In this document: one piece after another, positions 42,515 to 49,005 of the stretch
Layout of the letters: each line of letters starts with the position of its first letter
How positions within the stretch are numbered: position 1 is the stretch's first letter
DNA from: Maribacter sp.
Lineage (GTDB): Bacteria > Bacteroidota > Bacteroidia > Flavobacteriales > Flavobacteriaceae
Assembly: GCA_022865355.1 (NCBI GenBank)
Contig: JALHST010000312.1
Location: 1-49,005, forward strand
Direction: 5' to 3'
Length of the DNA: 49,005 nucleotides
Notes under the pieces: model-generated
Told to the model about the DNA's origin: nothing
Seen by the model: only the letters and a program-made list of their open reading frames with translations
Database searches by the model: none
Made by a program: the position numbers and the translations under genes

Positions 42515-44086
42515 ATGAAAAAATACACCTTGCTTTTTGCGATCGCACTTTGCCTTCTCCCGTTATTCGTTATAAGGGCACAATCGGCCCAAGGTGATGG
42601 CCCTTTTCCACAACTCATTATCAGGGGGGTTACCCTGATCAATGGCAATGGGGCACCTCCACAAGGACCCATCGATATTGTTGTTGAAAATAATATCATC
42701 AAAAAAATACAAGTCGTAGGGTATCCTGGGGTGGCAATCGATGAATCGAAAAGGCCCGTATTAAAGTCAGGTGGCAAAGAGATCGACTGCACCGGTATGT
42801 ATTTACTGCCTGGTTTTATTGATATGCACACCCATATTGGCGGGGAAGCCCAAGGGGCCGATCCCGAATATGTATTTAAACTTTGGATGGGCCATGGCGT
42901 GACAACCGTTCGTGAAGTAGGTGGTCCGGGGGTAGAATGGACTTTGGACCTTAAAAAGAAAATTAATAACAGGGAAATCGTAGGTCCACGTATTTTCACC
43001 CTTACGGCCTTTGGAACGGGAAGCGATAATGCCATTAGCACTCCAGAAATGGCGCGTGCCTGGGTACGGGAAAATGCCAAGAAAGGAGCAGATGGCATCA
43101 AATTTTTTGGTGCACCTCCAGAAATAATGTCCGCTGCCTTGGACGAAAATAAAAAATTGGGGCTGCGATCAGCATGCCATCATGCCCAATTGGATGTGGC
43201 CCGATGGAACGTCCTAAATTCGGCACGTGCCGGACTCACTTCTATGGAGCACTGGTATGGATTGCCAGAGGCACTTTTTGAGGATCGTACCGTGCAAGAC
43301 TATCCACTTGACTATAATTATGCCAATGAACAGGACCGTTTTGAAAATGCAGGGAAATTATGGATGCAGGCTGCCAAGCCCTATTCGGAGCATTGGAGCA
43401 AGGTTATGGACGAACTGTTGGCCCTTGATTTTACGATAGACCCGACATTTAACATTTATGAAGCGAGTCGTGATCTTCAGGGGGCCAGAAGAGCCGAGTG
43501 GCACGAAGAATATACTTTGCCGTCGCTTTGGGAATTCTATCAGCCTAGTAAAATTTCACATGGTAGTTATTGGCACGACTGGGGAACCGAGCAAGAAGTG
43601 GCTTGGAGGCAAAACTACCAGCTTTGGATGACTTTTATAAATGAATATAAAAATCGTGGTGGAAGGGTGACTACGGGATCCGATTCGGGCTTTATTTTTC
43701 AATTGTATGGCTTCGCCTATATTCGTGAATTAGAGCTCTTGAGAGAAGCGGGCTTTCACCCCTTGGAGGTAATCAGGGCTGCTACCTTGAATGGTGCGGA
43801 AGCTTTGGGAATGGATACTAAATTAGGAACGGTTGAAGTAGGAAAATATGCCGATTTTGTGGTTTTAGAGGAAAATCCCTTAAAAAATCTCAAAGTTCTC
43901 TATGGCACCGGGGCCATTCGCCTGACCGATGATAATAAGGTCGTCCGGGTAGGGGGTGTTAAGTATACCATCAAAGATGGGATTATTTTCGATGCCAAGG
44001 CTTTGTTGGAAGACGTCAAGCGGCAAGTGGCCGAGGAAAAGGCAAAAACGGGTTATAAAATTTTGCAACCTGGCATTAAAGGTTAG
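42515..44086 (+). CDS. Secreted amidohydrolase-family enzyme
   Basis: A 523-residue exported metal-dependent hydrolase with a signal peptide (hydrophobic 5-20, ending IRAQ). The metal site begins at H105-T-H107 in PGFIDMHTHIGG; further ligands are likely in SACHHAQLD, SMEHWYG and TGSDSG. The C-terminal EALGMDTKLGTVEVGKYADFVVLEENPL closes the composite domain typical of imidazolonepropionase/prolidase-like amidohydrolases. Exported relatives often act on peptides or cyclic amides. The substrate is unknown. It follows the M14 gene by 210 bases, and both might serve peptide use. Confidence 0.87.
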   Translation: MKKYTLLFAIALCLLPLFVIRAQSAQGDGPFPQLIIRGVTLINGNGAPPQGPIDIVVENNIIKKIQVVGYPGVAIDESKRPVLKSGGKEIDCTGMYLLPGFIDMHTHIGGEAQGADPEYVFKLWMGHGVTTVREVGGPGVEWTLDLKKKINNREIVGPRIFTLTAFGTGSDNAISTPEMARAWVRENAKKGADGIKFFGAPPEIMSAALDENKKLGLRSACHHAQLDVARWNVLNSARAGLTSMEHWYGLPEALFEDRTVQDYPLDYNYANEQDRFENAGKLWMQAAKPYSEHWSKVMDELLALDFTIDPTFNIYEASRDLQGARRAEWHEEYTLPSLWEFYQPSKISHGSYWHDWGTEQEVAWRQNYQLWMTFINEYKNRGGRVTTGSDSGFIFQLYGFAYIRELELLREAGFHPLEVIRAATLNGAEALGMDTKLGTVEVGKYADFVVLEENPLKNLKVLYGTGAIRLTDDNKVVRVGGVKYTIKDGIIFDAKALLEDVKRQVAEEKAKTGYKILQPGIKG

Positions 44087-44263
44087 CTGCTAATCAAGTA
44101 TTTTCATTTCCGTATGGATCGCTGACCTAAGGCATTTTTTTGCATAGAAAGCAACAAAGGTGTAAAATCGGTCTACGGATACGGGAAGATGTTTATTTCA
44201 ATAAAAATAGAACGGAAACGGTCACTGGATCGAATTCGTTCTATTTTTTCACTTCAATGTCAT

Positions 44264-44557
44264 TTACATGGCCACCAACTTCGCATTATACTCGAAGTGC
44301 AGCGGTGCGATTACCGGTTCTGTCTTGGGTACCTTGTTTTTTTCCAAGATAGGCATCAAGACTTTGCCGAATTCCCTAAAACGATCTTCAGATTCCCAAA
44401 TATCGCAAACGTGTATACCTTTTGGCGAAGAACTACCATAATGATGTAATAATCCCCTAGGGTTCGAATGACCTGAGGCACGTAGATCTTGCCAAATTTG
44501 ATCATACTGCTTTGCAGTCATTCCAAGAAAATCAAATTGAATCATCGCTTTTTTCAT
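44264..44557 (-). CDS. Small dimeric alpha-beta barrel-type protein
   Basis: A 97-residue soluble protein (MKKAMIQFDFLGMTAKQYDQIW). The strand-helix-strand pattern with a GIHVCDIWESEDRFREF segment resembles antibiotic-biosynthesis-monooxygenase-like (ABM) ferredoxin-fold proteins. No catalytic residue can be assigned. It is oriented against the amidohydrolase gene. The 177 bases between them (44087-44263) show no gene and no clear terminator. Confidence 0.65.
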   Translation of the reverse strand: MKKAMIQFDFLGMTAKQYDQIWQDLRASGHSNPRGLLHHYGSSSPKGIHVCDIWESEDRFREFGKVLMPILEKNKVPKTEPVIAPLHFEYNAKLVAM

Positions 44558-44611
44558 TGTATGAATTTTTTTGTTTCCTACTCGTAAGGCTTTTCGGATA
44601 CGCCCCGTTTT

Positions 44612-44639
44612 ATAAAGGGGTTTCTGGACTCCCCTTTAT
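44612..44639. repeat. Inverted repeat upstream of the ABM-like gene
   Basis: ATAAAGGGG (44612-44620) and CCCCTTTAT (44631-44639) form a perfect 9-base inverted repeat with a 10-base loop, 54 bases before the start of the leftward gene at 44557. It could be a leader hairpin or a binding site. Confidence 0.45.
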
Positions 44640-45086
44640 GGCAATAAAAATTTAATAAAAAGCAAAAAGATACACGGGGGGAATCAAATAGGAAATTCAC
44701 AAAAAGGTTGGTTGGAAGGGTAAAGAGCATTTTTTGAAATCGGCTGTAGTCACAGCAACGTTCATTCATGAGGAATTTCAAAAAATTACTATATTAAAGA
44801 TACTGAATATTTAGAAGGAATCATGGAATTATTTTCAACATTCCTTGTTAATTAACATAAGTGTCATCAAGTACACAAATTAATACAGAAACTTCAAATA
44901 CTGTGTCGCCCATGTATTCGCGCCAGGTTATCCCAAGAATTGAGATCCCTTTCAAATCCAACCTAGTGTAGTAATGACTTGGTTCACAAGGCACTGCGGA
45001 CAATTGAAACCTTAAGCAGCGATAATGTATCCATGCGTATCAACATCCTTGTCCTAAAAGATGCGGACCAAAAAGAATTAATAAAA

Positions 45087-45140
45087 ATTGGGATGGGCCT
45101 GTGTTGAAAGAAGGGGGTATGTTTTGAATCCCATCCCAAT
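45087..45140. repeat. Long-loop inverted repeat in a gene-poor stretch
   Basis: The stretch 44640-45230 has no convincing gene. It contains a perfect 11-base inverted repeat, ATTGGGATGGG (45087-45097) and CCCATCCCAAT (45130-45140), with a 32-base spacer. The left arm is the end of a 46-codon open frame lacking a good start (it ends at a TGA just after the arm and includes MRINILVLKDADQKELIKIG from about 45034), which could be a gene remnant. No family is recognised. Confidence 0.4.
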
Positions 45141-45230
45141 GGTAAAAAATAAATCGATTCATGCCCTTTTACGACAAGAAAAATAAATTGTTTTTTATCG
45201 AATGCACAATCAAGTACAAAAACAAAGTAC

Positions 45231-45347
45231 CTACCTTTCGTTATGAATAGGTGCTTTTATAGGTCTTAAAATTCCTTTGGTCTTTGGAAATAAAACAATG
45301 TGCGATAAAATTAAAATGGCGGGAACTAAAAGTGAAAAAAGTATCAT
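45231..45347 (-). CDS. Possible 38-residue membrane peptide
   Basis: An ATG frame of 38 codons. Residues 2-20 are hydrophobic (ILFSLLVPAILILSHIVLF) followed by a basic tail (PKTKGILRPIKAPIHNER), the pattern of small single-pass membrane peptides. It lies 51 bases downstream of the small secreted protein gene on the same strand and could share its transcript. No ribosome-binding site stands out. Chance is possible at this length. Confidence 0.35.
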   Translation of the reverse strand: MILFSLLVPAILILSHIVLFPKTKGILRPIKAPIHNER

Positions 45348-45398
45348 AGGCTAGTAGGTTTATGTCAACTTGGGTCGTTAACGATTAATAATTTGCAA

Positions 45399-45656
45399 TT
45401 AGGCCAATTTGGCCCTGTTTTGTTTTGTGCTAAAAGCTAAGGCTTTCTTAACTCTGGAATTTTTGTATCGGTAAAGTTGGGCTATCTTGTTTTCTTTGGC
45501 TGTCTCCATTTTTTGGTCAGAAACAGCACTAATAACGCCAGCGTCCAAAACAATACCCATTTCAATAGGTTGAATTTTATCATGGCTTTCTTTATTTTGT
45601 GCCAGAGCCGAAGCTCCGAAGATTAGTATCGCAATAATGGTTAAATAAGATTTCAT
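45399..45656 (-). CDS. Small secreted protein
   Basis: An 85-residue exported protein. The start at 45656 places the Lys-containing n-region directly before a hydrophobic core (MKSYLTIIAILIFGASALAQ); a Met three codons upstream is also possible. The mature part is about 65 residues with a basic C-terminus (LYRYKNSRVKKALAFSTKQNRAKLA). Similar short proteins with a YxYKNSRxKKAL tail occur widely in flavobacteria as far as I recall; function is unknown. Confidence 0.75.
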   Translation of the reverse strand: MKSYLTIIAILIFGASALAQNKESHDKIQPIEMGIVLDAGVISAVSDQKMETAKENKIAQLYRYKNSRVKKALAFSTKQNRAKLA

Positions 45657-45975
45657 GTCTTGCATTTGGGTTACATAAATATAACCCCGTGAACAGGGAT
45701 CCTTAAGTCCTAAATCGCTGAAAAGCAGGTATTTTCGGTTAATGAAAAAAGATAGGATAAACGGTAAAATATCATCGTTGATCGCATATTGACGGCAATC
45801 CCCTTTATCGACAAAAAAGGACGTTGCCCGACAAAAAATCGAAGGTCAAGGCGATAATAAATTTGATTGCATGATTTTTTGGGGCAACTATTTACACTCC
45901 ATACCGCAAATAATACCCCGTATTCAATTTTGGCCTTGACTATTCGATTTACCTGAACTAATTCCTAAAGCCACC

Positions 45976-46128
45976 ATGTTCCCATTAAATAAATTTGAGT
46001 TCGCTATGTATCAATTGAAATGGCTGGAAAATAGGTTTCGGTTTACCATTAATTTTAGCAGAGAATGCAGGGGTGTCGCGCCAAAAGGTAAAGAACCCGG
46101 TCCCGCGTGGTTTCCAGAGTTTGTTTGA
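45976..46128 (+). CDS. Doubtful 50-residue open frame in a gene-poor gap
   Basis: The 502-base gap 45657-46158 holds no clear gene or terminator. This ATG frame of 50 codons (MFPLNKFEFAMYQLKWLENR, then a Pro/Gly-rich end) is the best candidate but has no recognisable domain and no promoter. It may be random or a remnant. Confidence 0.2.
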   Translation: MFPLNKFEFAMYQLKWLENRFRFTINFSRECRGVAPKGKEPGPAWFPEFV

Positions 46129-46158
46129 AATGCCTATACTCCCCCTACCCAGAATGGC

Positions 46159-47403
46159 TTAGGATGCTAGTTTTTTGACAAATCTGCCTATGGTAAGTCC
46201 TTGAACTATTATTGAAAAAATAACCACGACATAGGTCATGACAAGAAAAAGATTGCGATTCATTTCAACCGTAAGTCCTAAGGCCAATGCAATTGATATA
46301 CCACCTCTAAGTCCACCCCAGGTCATAATCAGTGTAGTATTCGGAACAAAATCGAGCTTTTTCCGGAAAAAATTAATGGGCAAAAGCAAGGAAGCATATC
46401 TGCATATCAACACGATCGGGACGGCGAGCAGACCCGCGAATATGTAATTCAATTGAAAGGTCAGGACCAATATTTCCATCCCGATTAAGACAAACAGAAG
46501 TGTATTTAAAAGAATGTCGATAAGCTCCCAAAACTTATCCACATAGGTTTCCGTGATTTCAGACATTGAAGAATTGCGCAAGGTATCGTTGCCAACGACC
46601 AAGCCCGCCGAGACCATGGCCAAGGGAGCCGACAAATGCAAATGCTGGGCAACAACGGTTCCTGTCATCACTGCAGCCAAGGTGATCATTACTTCAATAT
46701 CATAATCGTCGATCGACCGCATCAAACGATAGGTAACCCAACCCACCAGAACCCCGAAGACTATACCTCCAATGACTTCGATTCCGAACAATTCCAAAAT
46801 ACCGAGAAACGAGACACGCTCCTGTAAAGGGGAGGCAAACCGCAATATGGTAAGGAACACCACGACCCCTATCCCATCATTGAACAAGGACTCCCCTACG
46901 ATTTTTGCTTCCAATTTTTTGGGCACCCCAGCTTTTTTCAGGATTCCCAAAACCGCGATGGGATCAGTAGGGGAAATCAAGGCCCCAAATAGCAAACAGT
47001 GTACATAAGGGATTCCGAATCCAAAGAGTTGTAATACATAGTACATTGAACTACCTACTAAAAAAGTGGAGACAAGTACCCCCAAGGTCGAAAATACAAG
47101 AATAGGCCACCGCTGCACTTTTAATTGTTCAAAATTGGTATGCAAGGCCCCCGCGAAAAGCAAAAAACTCAACATGATATCAAGAAGAACGGTCTCGAAA
47201 TCAATTTGGGAGAGAACAAAACGCTCGGCATTCAATAAGGTGTCATCGAAATAACTCAAACCAAAAACGGCCATGCTAAACCCAATGGTTATGATCATTA
47301 GTCCGATTGTATTGGGCAGTTTTAGAAAACGAACGTTCAGATAGCCAAAAAACGCCGAAAGGAAAACAAGGATGGTCGTAATTAGAAAATAATCCATAGT
47401 CAT
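46159..47403 (-). CDS. CPA1-type sodium/proton antiporter (NhaP-like)
   Basis: A 414-residue inner-membrane antiporter with about 12 hydrophobic segments and no long C-terminal domain. Family motifs are SPTDPIAVLGILKKAGVP (T146-D147-P) in helix 4-5 and ESLFNDGIGVVVF (N175-D176), the ion-binding pair of CPA1 exchangers, plus MTWGGLRGGISIALAL near residue 360. It exchanges Na+ (or K+) for H+ and would help in salt and pH balance. The ATG at 47403 or the Met two codons later may be the start. Confidence 0.92.
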   Translation of the reverse strand: MTMDYFLITTILVFLSAFFGYLNVRFLKLPNTIGLMIITIGFSMAVFGLSYFDDTLLNAERFVLSQIDFETVLLDIMLSFLLFAGALHTNFEQLKVQRWPILVFSTLGVLVSTFLVGSSMYYVLQLFGFGIPYVHCLLFGALISPTDPIAVLGILKKAGVPKKLEAKIVGESLFNDGIGVVVFLTILRFASPLQERVSFLGILELFGIEVIGGIVFGVLVGWVTYRLMRSIDDYDIEVMITLAAVMTGTVVAQHLHLSAPLAMVSAGLVVGNDTLRNSSMSEITETYVDKFWELIDILLNTLLFVLIGMEILVLTFQLNYIFAGLLAVPIVLICRYASLLLPINFFRKKLDFVPNTTLIMTWGGLRGGISIALALGLTVEMNRNLFLVMTYVVVIFSIIVQGLTIGRFVKKLAS

Positions 47404-47539
47404 AAGGCGATGTTAGGTCGCCATGCAAAAATGCAAAAATTCGCAATGCATTACTCGCTTTTGAAATTAAATTCTTCCCCATCAAAAAATAAACTCTAAA
47501 CCGTGACACAAGAAGACAAGCTTTTTATCCGGACAAAAC

Positions 47540-47733
47540 ATGATAGTATTTTCAAAATATTTTCAGTTCGGAACACTACTTACTTTGTTGGGGATTGCTG
47601 GCCTAATTTACAGGGCTACCCCTCTTTCTGGATGATTCTAGGCATACTAAAAAGCGGTTCGTATTTGGCATCTTGGGGGATATTCTGCTTTTCAGGTATC
47701 GGACTTTTGCGAAATACAAAAAGTAGTACCTAA
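47540..47733 (+). pseudogene. Possible frameshifted small membrane protein
   Basis: Two overlapping frames each encode one half of what looks like a two-helix membrane protein. ATG 47540 opens MIVFSKYFQFGTLLTLLGIAGLIYRATPLS and stops within two codons. The frame one base back continues WMILGILKSGSYLASWGIFCF and a short basic tail to TAA at 47733. A one-base change near 47630 would join them into about 65 residues. An unshifted reading from the GTG at 47503 gives a 76-residue frame whose first half is not protein-like. This may be a pseudogene, a sequencing error or a recoding site. Confidence 0.4.
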
Positions 47734-47800
47734 GATGTACTGTATCCCTAAAAGGTAAAATGGGCTCCGAAAGCGCAACAACCTTACCTTTTCATTGTAG

Positions 47801-49005
47801 TTACCAATCGATTGGTCGATAATCTTTCAAAAATTTTCCACTCCAGTGTTTCCCTGTGTTGATACCATCGATCAAGGGGTCGAGTACCCGGGCTGCACCA
47901 TCGACGATATCAAGTGGCGGTTGAAAATCGTGTAATTCAATTTTGCGTAACGCCAATTCGGCCGGATCTTCATCGGTGACCCATCCGGTATCGACGGCGT
48001 TGATGTATATCCCACATTCTGCCAAACTACCAGCAGCCGTGTGGGTCAACATATTCAATGCCGCTTTGGCCATATTGGTATGCGGGTGTCGGTCTTCCTT
48101 AAAAAAGCGATGAAACTTTCCTTCCATCGCCGAAACATTTACAATATGCTTCCTTCCCGTATTGTCTTTTTTCATCAATTCAGAGAGTCGATTGCTGAGA
48201 ACAAAAGGCGCAATTGCGTTGACCAATTGTACTTCGATCATTTCTGTTGTTTCGATTTCACCTAACTTCAGACGCCAACTGTTGCTCTTGCGAAGATCCA
48301 CCTGCTGCAAATCGGCGTCCAATTTGCCTTGAGGAAATACTTGCTCTGCTATTAGGGATTTATCGAAAGTATAGGGGATTTGTGACAAACGGGCCGAAGC
48401 GCGTACCCCTATTCCAGGTTCCGCGCCATGCCATGTTACCGGAACGTTTGTATTCGGGGAGTTTTTCAAAGCGGTTAATTCGTTTATACAGCTGCTATGG
48501 TCGCTAAGTATTTGGGAGATAACATGCGGCAATTCGCTAAAGGGTGTTTCTTCCATCGCCATAAGGTGCTGATAAAAACCGGCCGGTCTTCGCACCGTCT
48601 GGGCCGCATTATTGATCAGGATATCAAGGCGATCGTAGTGCCGTTCCACATAATTGCAAAATATTTCGACACTAGGAATGTGTCGAAGATCCAAACCATG
48701 TATTTTTAGGCGATGTTCCCATTGATCGAAGTCGGTTTCCTTTGAAAAACGCAAAGCCGCATCAACCGGAAAACGCGTTGTAGCGATTACCGTTGCCCCG
48801 GCGCGCAAAAGGATACGTGCACTTTGATATCCGATTTTTAAACGTGAACCCGTTATGAGCGCGACCTGACCGGAAAGGTCGGTGGTCTGAAAGCGTTTGG
48901 CATAATTGAAATCGCCACAGTCGGGGCACATAGTGTCATAAAAATGGTGCAATTGGGTGTACATGGTCTTGCACACATAGCAATTTCTGGGTGACGCCAA
49001 GTGCG
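47801..49005 (-). CDS. Short-chain dehydrogenase-fold protein with N-terminal zinc ribbon (5' end beyond window)
   Basis: The frame is open to the window edge, so the true start may lie outside; the first in-window start-like codon is TTG at 49000. From there (399 residues) a zinc ribbon C7-x2-C10...C25-x2-C28 precedes an SDR Rossmann fold: [12 protein letters not shown] (TGx3xIG-like) at 47-57 and INNAAQ at 129-134. S290 is present in VNVSAMEG and K312 is in place, but the catalytic Tyr position (YxxxK) holds T308. The segment around 135-255 is much longer than in ordinary SDRs. It may use a different mechanism or have a structural role. Substrate unknown. Confidence 0.8.
   Translation of the reverse strand, partial: HLASPRNCYVCKTMYTQLHHFYDTMCPDCGDFNYAKRFQTTDLSGQVALITGSRLKIGYQSARILLRAGATVIATTRFPVDAALRFSKETDFDQWEHRLKIHGLDLRHIPSVEIFCNYVERHYDRLDILINNAAQTVRRPAGFYQHLMAMEETPFSELPHVISQILSDHSSCINELTALKNSPNTNVPVTWHGAEPGIGVRASARLSQIPYTFDKSLIAEQVFPQGKLDADLQQVDLRKSNSWRLKLGEIETTEMIEVQLVNAIAPFVLSNRLSELMKKDNTGRKHIVNVSAMEGKFHRFFKEDRHPHTNMAKAALNMLTHTAAGSLAECGIYINAVDTGWVTDEDPAELALRKIELHDFQPPLDIVDGAARVLDPLIDGINTGKHWSGKFLKDYRPIDW

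Noticed and set aside
44578-44781. 67-codon leftward frame upstream of the ABM-like gene
   Set aside because: Contains both arms of the 44612-44639 inverted repeat, lacks a recognisable domain and has atypical composition.
47503-47733. 76-codon frame read without a frameshift
   Set aside because: Its first half is not protein-like whereas the overlapping frame from 47540 is; treated as a possible frameshifted gene instead.
47803-47816. Palindrome ACCAATCGATTGGT at the end of the SDR gene
   Set aside because: It encodes the last residues of the protein and lies at the 3' end; likely coincidence.
1-49005. CRISPR arrays, insertion sequences, phage genes, rRNA operons, integrase attachment sites
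   Set aside because: No repeat-spacer pattern, transposase, integrase or rRNA-like sequence was seen; the only tRNA (7498-7581) has no flanking duplication of its 3' end.

Overview
The window looks like chromosomal DNA of a member of the Flavobacteriaceae (Bacteroidetes), most likely a marine, pigmented, glycan-using species. Several features support this. Where promoters can be seen they fit the Bacteroidetes pattern (TTG, about 19-23 bases, TANNTTTG). Some genes start with TTG or GTG. SecA is long (1120 residues) with a lineage-type C-terminus. Several families are typical of the group: DUF1080, PmoA-like DUF6807, DUF4105, a CarboxypepD_reg-like surface protein, DUF2795 and very small secreted proteins. 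No insertion sequence, phage gene, CRISPR array or rRNA is visible. The only tRNA is tRNA-Leu(GAG) at 7498-7581.

Layout. (1) 37-7357 is a carbohydrate locus. A leftward operon encodes a secreted double-DUF1080 protein, a Tat-exported Gfo/Idh/MocA oxidoreductase, a PmoA-like lipoprotein, a second DUF1080 protein and a LacI-family regulator. A divergent uxaC (uronate isomerase) faces it. A perfect 14-base palindrome with a central CG lies between the two and is the likely LacI operator. The gene set fits periplasmic oxidation of a glycoside to a 3-keto form, cleavage by DUF1080 enzymes, and entry of a uronate into central metabolism. (2) 7857-11545 is a carotenoid operon: a MerR/B12-binding (CarH-like) regulator followed by crtI, crtB and crtZ. 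The regulator keeps the motifs expected of an adenosylcobalamin light sensor. (3) 11549-18488 runs leftward: two TlpA-like thioredoxin-fold proteins (one without its CxxC), aconitase, a MoxR ATPase and two parvulin-type peptidyl-prolyl isomerases for outer-membrane protein folding. (4) 18695-23283 runs rightward: an SRPBCC protein, a small conserved protein, a beta-lactamase-fold serine hydrolase, the pseudouridine synthase RluF and a surface protein. (5) 23373-34325 is an envelope and housekeeping block: recQ, kdsD-tatC-AhpD-like, lptB, pssA, a DUF4105 membrane protein, an ABC-F ATPase, a shortened methyltransferase-like protein, a 44-residue membrane peptide and a cobalamin adenosyltransferase. 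(6) 34463-44086 holds a DUF2795 protein, secA, an orphan sensor kinase, an M14 carboxypeptidase and an amidohydrolase. (7) 44087-47800 is gene-poor and holds small or decayed genes plus an NhaP-type antiporter. (8) The window ends inside an unusual SDR-fold protein with a zinc ribbon.

The most interesting points are the 3-keto-glycoside/uronate locus with its operator, the B12-type light regulator of carotenoids, several proteins that have lost a hallmark motif (TlpA-like, RecQ, SecA, SDR, methyltransferase-like), and a consensus promoter placed so close to a start codon that the mRNA may be leaderless. All family assignments come from reading motifs; no database search was possible.
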